This document shows, one piece after another, positions 1-5,606 of a DNA stretch of 10,064 nucleotides (position 1 is the stretch's first letter; each line of letters opens with the position of its first letter). Made by a program: the position numbers and the translations under genes. The notes beneath the pieces were generated by a model that was given only the letters and a program-made list of their open reading frames with translations, ran no database searches and was not told where the DNA came from. The DNA is from CAZMCT01 sp964564785 (GTDB lineage Bacteria > Planctomycetota > Phycisphaerae > UBA1845 > Fen-1342), in assembly GCA_964564785.1 (NCBI GenBank), contig CAZMCT010000131.1, positions 1-10,064 on the forward strand, written 5' to 3'.

Positions 1-392
1 CCCCCAGGCCGCTCCGGTTCTCCGCGGGCCGCCGGCACCTCGCGCGCGGGCTCCGCCGGTCGAACCGGCGGCGGTGCCGGCTCGGGCGGTCGGGGCGGCG
101 CGAAGAATGGCGGTGGGGCGACCGGTGGGAAGCGGATCACGATCGCCTCGTCGGTCTGCTCGACCTGCGCTTCGCGCGACAGCGTCGCGATCTTGGGCGC
201 GGGGGGCGCGTCCGTTTGCTTGCGTTTCCGCGCCGGCCCCGCCGTCGCTTCCGACGCCGCCTCCGCCCCACCTTCCGCTGCGGCCGTTACGAGCGTGTCC
301 GCTTCGGCCGTCTTCTTTGTCCGCCGCGGAGCGCGCTTCGGCGCCGCCATCTTACGTTCCGACTTCTTGTGAGTAGTGCTCTTCTTCGCCAA
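1..392 (-). CDS. Basic, proline-rich N-terminal part of an unidentified protein (possibly RNase E/G family), cut by window edge
   Basis: This frame stays open for about 130 codons from a TTG at 390-392 to the left edge, so the protein is partial. The TTG is preceded at 6 nt by AAAGGA (complement of 399-404), a good ribosome binding site, and gives a start MAKKSTTHKKSERKM. An alternative ATG at 348-350 sits 1 nt after the stop of the preceding gene, which would suit translational coupling. The visible protein is low in complexity: a Lys/Arg-rich first 30 residues, an Ala/Glu-rich stretch, a basic KRK patch, then a Pro-rich tail. No catalytic domain is visible. Genes for DUF2344 proteins are often followed by RNase E/G (rng), and such enzymes can carry basic disordered extensions, so that identity is a context guess only. 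The basic start could bind RNA. It overlaps the DUF2344 gene by 41 nt if the TTG is used. Confidence 0.6.
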   Translation of the reverse strand, partial: MAKKSTTHKKSERKMAAPKRAPRRTKKTAEADTLVTAAAEGGAEAASEATAGPARKRKQTDAPPAPKIATLSREAQVEQTDEAIVIRFPPVAPPPFFAPPRPPEPAPPPVRPAEPAREVPAARGEPERPG

Positions 393-1119
393 GTTCAATC
401 CTTTCGCTGGTTGCGAGGGCCGAACCCGGCCCCCACAACTCCGTGTCCCATTGGACCGCGACACGCCGGAGACGATGCACGTAGCTCCCGCGGTCGAGTC
501 CCAGTTCCGTGATGATCTCGGACGGCCGCGCCGCCGGCTGCACCCCCGCCCGCAGCCGCATTCGCAGCACGCCGTCCGTCCAATCCACACTCTCGATGCC
601 CGGCCGCAGGTCCACCGCCCGAACCGGCCGCCCCGGCCCCAGCCGCCGCGGAACGACCACCTCCGCCCGCGCCAGCAACGCCGCCCCGCGCTCCGGCAGC
701 CCGGCCCAGTCTCTCGGCTCCACCTCGACCTCGTACACCGCCACTACCGGCCGCGGCTTCGCCCGCGGCGCCGGCACCACCACGCGCTCCAGCGTGCAGC
801 CCGCCGGCAACTGCCCTGCCAGACGCGCAAACAGGTCGCCCGGGGCCGCGTCCGCGACCAGCTCCACGCGGGCTACCTGCCCGTCCGCGGCGGTGCCCAC
901 GCTCCGCGGCAGCACGATGCTCAGCCGCGGCCGCGGGTTGAACCCCTGCGTCCAGCTCAGCGGCCACTCGGCCCGCACCAGCGCGCGGGTGAGCATCCGC
1001 AGCTCGTCGTGATGCGCGAGATAGCGCAGATCGCCGCCGATCGCATACACGCACAGCGCGCCCCGACGCGCGACCTCCGGCGGCGGCACGGCGGGCGTCT
1101 CCGGCAGCGGTTCGGCCAT
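352..1119 (-). CDS. TIGR03936/DUF2344 family protein (radical-SAM-associated)
   Basis: A 255-residue protein that I assign to the DUF2344 (TIGR03936) family. The signature region lies near residues 20-95: a start like CVYAIGGDLRYLAHHDELR, then RALVRAEWPLSWTQGFNPRP, followed by RLSIVLPRSVG. This matches the family pattern of a SHLD-like motif, an RA-RR helix and GFNPxPxLS. The biochemical role is unknown. In many bacteria the domain is fused to, or encoded beside, a B12-binding radical SAM protein and precedes rng. No radical SAM gene is seen here; the upstream neighbour is enzyme I. I choose the ATG at 1117-1119, which overlaps the ptsI stop as TGATG and has GGAGG about 10 nt upstream. The in-frame TTG just before it (1120-1122) is less likely. 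Tight overlap at both ends argues for translational coupling inside one operon. Confidence 0.88.
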   Translation of the reverse strand: MAEPLPETPAVPPPEVARRGALCVYAIGGDLRYLAHHDELRMLTRALVRAEWPLSWTQGFNPRPRLSIVLPRSVGTAADGQVARVELVADAAPGDLFARLAGQLPAGCTLERVVVPAPRAKPRPVVAVYEVEVEPRDWAGLPERGAALLARAEVVVPRRLGPGRPVRAVDLRPGIESVDWTDGVLRMRLRAGVQPAARPSEIITELGLDRGSYVHRLRRVAVQWDTELWGPGSALATSERIELGEEEHYSQEVGT

Positions 1120-2861
1120 CAAAACTCACCCTCCACGTCGAGGCTGCGGCTCTCGTCGCGCAGAAAGTTCAGCACCTGCCGGTCCGAGTCGAACCGGCTC
1201 ACCTTCCGCGCAATCATCTGGCACCGCTCGATCGTCGTCGCCCGCACCACGCGCTTGACCGGCAGGATGTTCTTCGGCGCCATCGACAGCCGCCGCAACC
1301 CCAACCCGATCAGTAGTTGCGAGTAGATCGGCAGCCCCGCCATCTCGCCGCACAGGCTCACCTCCACCCGTCGTCCGCGGGTCGAACGCACCACCTGGTG
1401 CAGCAACTTCAGCACGGCCGGGTTGTGCGAGCTGAACAGATGCGCCACACGCTCGTTCGAGCGGTCGACCGCCAGCGTGTACTGCGTCAGGTCGTTGCTG
1501 CCGATCGACAGGAACGATACCTCGCGCACGAACGACGACGCCAGCAGCGCCGCGGCCGGCGTCTCGACCATGATGCCGATGCGCACGTCACGGCGGAAGG
1601 GCAGGCCCTCTTCCTCCAGATCTTCCATCACGTCCGCCAGCGTCGCCTTCGCCTGCCGCAATTCCATCAGCGTCGTGATCATCGGAAACATGATCCGCAG
1701 GTCCCCGTCCACGCTCGCCCGCAGAATCGCCCGCAGGTGTGTCTTGAACATGTCCAGGTGCAGCAGACAGTAGCGCAGCGAGCGCAGACCCAACACCGGG
1801 TTGTGCTCCGGGTGCGCCGCGAGCGCCGGCGCCAGCTTGTCCGCCCCCAGGTCCAGCGTCCGAATCACCACCGGCCGCCCCGCCGCGCCCCGCAGCACCT
1901 CTCGGAACGCCTCGTACTGCTGTTCCTCGGTCGGCGGCCGCGGGCTCGACAGAAACAGCAGCTCCGTGCGATACAGGCCGATGCCCTCCGCACCGGCCTC
2001 GATCGCGCTGGCGGCCTCCTCCGGCACTTCGATGTTCGCCAGCAGTTGGATCGGCACTCCGTCCCGCGTGACCGACGGCTCCGTCCGCAATTCGCGCAGG
2101 CGCCGCTCGTAGTCCCGGTACTCGATCTGCCGCGCCTGATAGCGCTCGATCGTCTCCCTGTCCGGACTCGCCACCACGATCCCGTTCGTGCCGTCGACGA
2201 TCAGCACTTCCCCCCCGGCCACGTCGGCCGTGATGTCGGCCAAGGCCACGACCGCCGGGATCCCCAGCATCCGCGCGATGATCGCCATGTGCGACGTCTG
2301 GCCCCCCACGTTGATCGCGAAGCCCAGGATGTGCCGGCGGTCCAGCGACACCGCCTGCGACGGCGTGATGTCGTTCGCCACGATGATCACCGGCTCGCTC
2401 AGCCGCGTCATGTCCTCCCGCGCCCGCCCCAGGATGTGCCGCAGCACGCGCCGCTCGATGTCCACCAGGTCGCGCACCCGCTCCTTCAGATACGGGTCGC
2501 TCACGTTGCGGAACTGCCGCTGCCGCTCACTCAGTACCTGGCCGAACGCGTACGCCGCCGTGAAGTGCCGCTTCTCAATCAGCTCGGCCACGCTCTGCCG
2601 CAACTTGGGGTCGGCGATGAACTGCTCGTGAAAGGCGAAGATCACGGCCGTCTTGTCGCCGAGTTTGCGCGCCGCCGCCACCCGCAGCTCGGCCACCTCC
2701 TGGCGGGAAGCTTCGAGCGCAGCGTCGAGGTTGCGGAGCTGAGCCCCGACCTGCGAGGGATCGATCGTCCGGTGCGGGATCCGGTACTCTTCCGTATCCA
2801 GTACCAACGCCGGACCGATCGCCACCCCGGGCGAGGCGTTGATGCCTTTCTTGGTAATCAT
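1119..2861 (-). CDS. ptsI: PTS phosphoenolpyruvate-protein phosphotransferase (enzyme I)
   Basis: Enzyme I takes phosphate from phosphoenolpyruvate onto a histidine and passes it to HPr in the cytoplasm. The 580-residue length matches the family (about 570-580). The N-terminus has the family start GINASPGVAIGPA. The phosphohistidine motif GGQTSHMAIIAR places the active His at residue 191. The C-terminal TIM barrel shows TELLFLSS, VIRTLDLGADK, NPVLGLRSLR, MVETPAA, SIGSNDLTQYTLAVDR and the Cys-containing CGEMAG motif, so the enzyme looks fully active. I place the start at the ATG 2859-2861 because homology begins there. An in-frame GTG at 2958-2960, overlapping the HPr stop, would add 33 basic, Pro/Ala-rich residues. 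The ATG has no clear Shine-Dalgarno and sits 2 nt after a perfect 7-bp hairpin, so the start is not certain. The stop overlaps the next gene by 1 nt. Confidence 0.96.
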   Translation of the reverse strand: MITKKGINASPGVAIGPALVLDTEEYRIPHRTIDPSQVGAQLRNLDAALEASRQEVAELRVAAARKLGDKTAVIFAFHEQFIADPKLRQSVAELIEKRHFTAAYAFGQVLSERQRQFRNVSDPYLKERVRDLVDIERRVLRHILGRAREDMTRLSEPVIIVANDITPSQAVSLDRRHILGFAINVGGQTSHMAIIARMLGIPAVVALADITADVAGGEVLIVDGTNGIVVASPDRETIERYQARQIEYRDYERRLRELRTEPSVTRDGVPIQLLANIEVPEEAASAIEAGAEGIGLYRTELLFLSSPRPPTEEQQYEAFREVLRGAAGRPVVIRTLDLGADKLAPALAAHPEHNPVLGLRSLRYCLLHLDMFKTHLRAILRASVDGDLRIMFPMITTLMELRQAKATLADVMEDLEEEGLPFRRDVRIGIMVETPAAALLASSFVREVSFLSIGSNDLTQYTLAVDRSNERVAHLFSSHNPAVLKLLHQVVRSTRGRRVEVSLCGEMAGLPIYSQLLIGLGLRRLSMAPKNILPVKRVVRATTIERCQMIARKVSRFDSDRQVLNFLRDESRSLDVEGEF

Positions 2862-2863
2862 GA

Positions 2864-2880
2864 GCCGCGGGTTCCGCGGC
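2864..2880 (-). repeat. Perfect 7-bp inverted repeat just before the enzyme I ATG
   Basis: Arms GCCGCGG (2864-2870) and CCGCGGC (2874-2880) flank a 3-nt loop and end 2 nt before the ATG at 2859-2861. In the mRNA this GC-only stem would cover the place where a Shine-Dalgarno should be, and no good one is visible. It lies inside the roughly 95-nt gap between HPr and enzyme I. It could limit translation of enzyme I or simply reflect high GC content. Confidence 0.5.
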
Positions 2881-2956
2881 GCTGGCGGCCGCCGGGCGGC
2901 CGCGTCGTGCCGTTGTCCTCGTGTAAGGGCCGGCGCCGCGCGGGGCCGGCCGGTGA

Positions 2957-3226
2957 TCACATTTCGCCGAAGCCCGATTCCACCAGATTGGCCAGTGCCG
3001 ACACCAGTTGCTCAGCATCCGCCCCGTCGGCGACCAGCCGCACCTTGCTGCCTTGCGTCGCGACCAGCATCAACATTTCCATCGGGCTCCGCCCGTCGGC
3101 GGCCCGGTCCGCACAGTGAACCGTCACGCCGGCCTGGTAACGCTGGGCCACATCCACGAACTGCATGATGGGCCGAAAATGCAGGCCCTCCTTATTCGGG
3201 ATAATCACCTCGCGTACCACCGCCAC
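2957..3226 (-). CDS. ptsH: HPr family phosphocarrier protein
   Basis: HPr shuttles phosphate from enzyme I to EIIA. This 89-residue protein has the usual HPr length. The active-site motif is KEGLHFRPIMQF, with the phosphorylated His at residue 16 and the supporting Arg at 18 and Pro at 19; the usual Ala after His is Phe. A serine at residue 47 in DGRSPMEMLML aligns with regulatory Ser46 of Gram-positive HPr, the target of HPr kinase. This permits, but does not prove, HprK control; no hprK is in the window. Start is GTG at 3224-3226 with AGGA about 10 nt upstream, 25 nt after the EIIA stop; a second in-frame GTG lies two codons later. The gene ends in ATGTGA. Its placement between EIIA and EI genes indicates a shared relay. 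Plain HPr or an Npr-like protein cannot be separated by sequence reading alone. Confidence 0.94.
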   Translation of the reverse strand: MAVVREVIIPNKEGLHFRPIMQFVDVAQRYQAGVTVHCADRAADGRSPMEMLMLVATQGSKVRLVADGADAEQLVSALANLVESGFGEM

Positions 3227-3251
3227 CGTCAGTCCATCCTGCGGGGCCCGC

Positions 3252-3731
3252 TCAGGCCGCCGGGGCCTTCTCGTCCGCCTCGTTCAACAGGTCGTAAATC
3301 TTGTCGACCGTGTCCGACTGCCGCAGAAACTTCCGGAATTGCTCCTGCTGCAGGTGCCGGAAGATCAGGTCCATCGCCCGCAGATGCTCCTCGGGCTGAT
3401 CCGCGGGGCTGACGATCAGGAACACACTGTACACCGGCTGGTTGTCGAGCGAGCCGAACTCGATCCCGCGGGCCGAGCGCCCCACCGCCGCCACGATCCG
3501 CCCCAGCCCTTCAACCTTCACGTGCGGCACCGCCACCCCTTTCCCGAATCCCGTCGTGCCTCGCGTCCGCTCGCGCGTGATGATCGACCGGATGATCCCC
3601 TCCACCGCGCTCTCGTCAATCAGCTTCGCCGCCGCCAGGCACTCCACCAGGTCCCGCACCGCCCCGTTCCGATCCGTTGATTTCAGGTCCGCGATGATGG
3701 ACCTCCGGTCGATCAGGTCGAGCAACTTCAT
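3252..3731 (-). CDS. ptsN: PTS EIIA domain protein, PtsN (nitrogen/fructose) type
   Basis: This is a 159-residue single-domain EIIA of the fructose/nitrogen class (PTS_EIIA_2). The phosphoacceptor is His70 in GFGKGVAVPHVKVEGL, the diagnostic motif of the family. The protein begins MKLLDLIDRRSIIADL and ends with a short Ala/Pro tail, the usual length for PtsN. Stand-alone EIIA of this type usually does not carry sugar; it regulates targets such as K+ transporters or sensor kinases according to its phosphorylation. The absence of EIIB and EIIC genes nearby supports a regulatory role. Start ATG 3729-3731 has GAGAGG close upstream and lies 30 nt after the hpf stop. The order hpf, EIIA, HPr resembles the proteobacterial rpoN cluster. 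The function is a family-level assignment; the target in this organism is unknown. Confidence 0.93.
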   Translation of the reverse strand: MKLLDLIDRRSIIADLKSTDRNGAVRDLVECLAAAKLIDESAVEGIIRSIITRERTRGTTGFGKGVAVPHVKVEGLGRIVAAVGRSARGIEFGSLDNQPVYSVFLIVSPADQPEEHLRAMDLIFRHLQQEQFRKFLRQSDTVDKIYDLLNEADEKAPAA

Positions 3732-3761
3732 CTCGCCTCTCGCTTTCCGTCGCCCCGACGG

Positions 3762-4088
3762 CTACTCCTCCGTCCCCTCTTCCGTTCCGCGAGGGTGCTT
3801 CCGGTTCCGGTGACGCTCCTTGTACCGCCGGAGCTGTTCTTCCACTTTGTCCACCAGCAGGTCTACCGCCGCGTACGCATCCTCATGAACCTCGTGCGCC
3901 ACAAACGGCTGTGCCCCTGCCGTGTGCACGATAATCTCCAAACGTTGCAACCCGTCCTTCCCGTCCACAATCACTTCGATCGATTGGATCCGGTCCAGGA
4001 ACCGCGGCAAGCGCTCCGCCTTCTCCACGCAATACGCCTTCAGGGCGTCGCTCACCCCCATGTGCCGACCCTTCACCGTGATCTGCAT
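3762..4088 (-). CDS. hpf: Ribosome hibernation-promoting factor, short form (HPF/YfiA family)
   Basis: HPF-type proteins bind the 30S decoding centre and idle ribosomes in starved cells. This 108-residue protein has the whole beta-alpha fold of the family: MQITVKGRHMGVSDALKAY, a helix with EKAERLPRF, a strand IEVIVDGKDG, LEIIVHTAGA, and a basic C-terminal helix VDKVEEQLRRYKERHRNRK. It lacks the roughly 60-residue dimerisation domain of long HPF and instead ends in an acidic GTEEGTEE tail. I choose ATG 4086-4088 because it begins the conserved fold and has GAGAGG 6 nt upstream. An upstream in-frame start near 4184 would add an unconserved leader and is rejected. It is the first gene after a clear promoter, with the PTS EIIA gene 30 nt downstream, so ribosome idling and PTS signalling are probably co-expressed. 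Confidence 0.94.
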   Translation of the reverse strand: MQITVKGRHMGVSDALKAYCVEKAERLPRFLDRIQSIEVIVDGKDGLQRLEIIVHTAGAQPFVAHEVHEDAYAAVDLLVDKVEEQLRRYKERHRNRKHPRGTEEGTEE

Positions 4089-4165
4089 ACGGCCCTCTCT
4101 GGCAGGCTCCGCGGTCGGCACGTCCCGCTCCTTCTCCCGACGGACGGGGGCCGCCAGCGGAGAGG

Positions 4166-4200
4166 CCGCACCGTGTCGCGCCAAACCGGAACCGGTGCGG
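4166..4200 (-). repeat. 8-bp perfect inverted repeat at the predicted 5' end of the hpf-pts mRNA
   Basis: CCGCACCG (4166-4173) and CGGTGCGG (4193-4200) are exact complements with a 19-nt loop. The outer arm touches the predicted -10 box at 4201-4206, so the predicted transcription start near 4194 falls inside that arm. It could be an operator for a regulator or a 5' stem that stabilises the message. No protein can be assigned. Confidence 0.5.
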
Positions 4201-4230
4201 AATGTAGCCGATGCTCCGCGCAGCCGTCAA
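4201..4230 (-). promoter_or_regulatory. Predicted sigma-70-type promoter of the hpf-pts operon
   Basis: On the minus strand TTGACG (complement of 4225-4230) and TACATT (complement of 4201-4206) are separated by 18 bp. This fits the housekeeping consensus well and stands out in GC-rich DNA. Predicted start near 4194 gives a leader of about 105 nt before hpf. It lies downstream of the lacI terminator, which supports independent transcription. Confidence 0.65.
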
Positions 4231-4302
4231 GCCGCACGAGCCTCACCCCCTCGGAACCGCCGGATTCCCCCACCCCCGCCGGATCGCCGACTCCTAGGCA
4301 CG

Positions 4303-4335
4303 AAAAACCCCCGCGCCCACGGACGGCCGCGGGGG
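4303..4335 (-). terminator. Intrinsic terminator after the lacI-family gene
   Basis: Reading the minus strand, CGCGGGGG pairs with CCCCCGCG: the arms at 4328-4335 and 4308-4315 are perfect 8-bp complements with a 12-nt loop, followed directly by TTTTT (4303-4307). It begins 12 nt after the stop of the regulator gene. Stem plus U-tract is a textbook terminator and isolates this gene from hpf. Confidence 0.88.
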
Positions 4336-4347
4336 CTCTCAAACGCT

Positions 4348-5358
4348 TCACTGAACCGCCGGCGTCGTTTCGCGCTGTACCAGCACCGGCGGCACAAGTA
4401 CTTGTTGGAACGTGTCCTGCCGAGTCTTGCTGATGCGGGCCAACGCAATGTCCATCGCGCGCTGTCCGATCTCCTCGCCCACGTAATCGACCGTCGTCAG
4501 CCCCGGCGTGATCCGGCCGCCGAACAGCGCGTTGCCGTATCCCATGATACTGTAATCGCGACCCGCGTGCCGGCCCTGCGCATATGCCACGAGAATCAGC
4601 TCAAGTGCCAGTACGTCCGTCGTCACCGCCACCGCCCGCGCATCCGCAAGCCGCCCGCGAACTCCATCCAGGCGCGCGGCCTCGTTCCCGCCACCTCGCG
4701 GCGGAACCTCCACGATGACGCTCCCGGGATCAACGCCCGCCTGTTGGCAGACCTCTTCGAATCCTTGCCGTTGCTTCTCGGCCTCAATTGTCCCCGGCTC
4801 GTGCGCGTAGAGCAGTTTCCCCGGGTCGCAAACTCGCAGTAGATGCCGCGCGGCCAGGCGACCGGCCTCCACGTAGTCTGGCCCGATAAGGTCCGCACTG
4901 ACGCCCTCCGCACCCACGGTGACGACCAGCGGCTTGCCGGCCGCCACTTCCGCAAGTTGCCGCGCCACGTCGGCCGTGACCGGCGTTGCAATCAGCAGGC
5001 TGTCGACCCGTTCGGCCAGCAGTGAGCGCACGTGATCGATTGCGCGCTCCGGTTCCGAGCCGAGCTCCGAAACGTGCACGGTGTACTGCTGCGCGCGCGC
5101 ACGCGCGCCCGCCCCACGCAGATAGCAGCCGGAGTATTGCGAGCGCAAGTCATCAACCAGGACTGCGACGGCGTAACGCCGCCCGGTCGCCAGCGAACGC
5201 GCTGCATGGCTCGGCACATACTTTAGCTGCTGGCACGCTTCAAGAACGCGATGCTTTGTCTGTTCGCTGATATCCGGACGGTCATTTAGTGCTCGCGATA
5301 CCGTCCCCCGCGATAGACCGGTATGCCGGCTGATATCTTCGATTGTTACCTTATGCAT
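4348..5358 (-). CDS. LacI-family transcriptional regulator
   Basis: A 336-residue LacI/GalR-type DNA-binding regulator of normal family length. The N-terminal helix-turn-helix spans about residues 4-25 (VTIEDISRHTGLSRGTVSRALN), followed by the third helix and the hinge YVPSHAARSLATGR; Leu56 occupies the minor-groove-inserting position of LacI. Residues from about 61 form a periplasmic-binding-protein-like effector domain, with LTTVDYVGEEIGQRAMDIAL near the C-terminus typical of the family. The ligand is probably a small molecule such as a sugar, but no catabolic or transport gene adjoins it, so the target is unknown. Start ATG 5356-5358 has only a weak GGTGAT Shine-Dalgarno. It has its own promoter and a terminator. 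An imperfect palindrome overlapping the promoter could be its own operator. Confidence 0.95.
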   Translation of the reverse strand: MHKVTIEDISRHTGLSRGTVSRALNDRPDISEQTKHRVLEACQQLKYVPSHAARSLATGRRYAVAVLVDDLRSQYSGCYLRGAGARARAQQYTVHVSELGSEPERAIDHVRSLLAERVDSLLIATPVTADVARQLAEVAAGKPLVVTVGAEGVSADLIGPDYVEAGRLAARHLLRVCDPGKLLYAHEPGTIEAEKQRQGFEEVCQQAGVDPGSVIVEVPPRGGGNEAARLDGVRGRLADARAVAVTTDVLALELILVAYAQGRHAGRDYSIMGYGNALFGGRITPGLTTVDYVGEEIGQRAMDIALARISKTRQDTFQQVLVPPVLVQRETTPAVQ

Positions 5359-5445
5359 ATCACCGTCCCACCGGGTATGGTCCCCCCGCGGACGAGGAAC
5401 CGCACCGTGGTCGCGATCTGCGTGCCTTAAACCCGTCGAACGCCC

Positions 5446-5473
5446 ATTCTATCCGATAATGTCTACGGATCAA
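5446..5473 (-). promoter_or_regulatory. Predicted promoter of the lacI-family gene with internal inverted repeat
   Basis: On the minus strand TTGATC (complement of 5468-5473) and TAGAAT (complement of 5446-5451) are 16 bp apart in a locally AT-richer patch. Between and over them, ATCCG and CGGAT (5451-5455 and 5466-5470) form an inverted repeat with 10 bp between the arms. Such a site would be well placed for autorepression, but it lacks the central CG typical of LacI operators. Confidence 0.5.
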
Positions 5474-5547
5474 TGCGTAACCGCAAGGTTTTTAGCAGGA
5501 ACGCCAACATTTTCGGAACCGCGCCCGGATAACCGCCCGCGCGCGCA

Positions 5548-5574
5548 ACCGGGGCCCCTTATCGGGACCCCGGT
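5548..5574 (-). terminator. GC hairpin after the PKD/WD40 lipoprotein gene (possible terminator)
   Basis: ACCGGGG (5548-5554) and CCCCGGT (5568-5574) pair perfectly, extended after one mismatch by an inner CCC/GGG, with loop TTATC. It starts about 32 nt after the stop codon at 5607. No T-tract follows on either strand, so it is a weak intrinsic terminator at best, or a 3'-end stabilising stem. Confidence 0.45.
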
Positions 5575-5606
5575 CGAATCGCCCACTTCAATTTATTACG
5601 ACGCTG

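Noticed and set aside
1317..3119. A 600-codon open frame on the plus strand, opposite enzyme I and HPr
   Set aside because: It is rich in Arg, His, Pro and Gln, has no recognisable domain, and lies opposite fully conserved ptsI and ptsH. GC-rich genes produce such open antisense frames.
5481..5494. A small hairpin AACC-GCAA-GGTT followed by T's on the plus strand, like a mini terminator
   Set aside because: A 4-bp stem is too weak, and no plus-strand gene ends near it.
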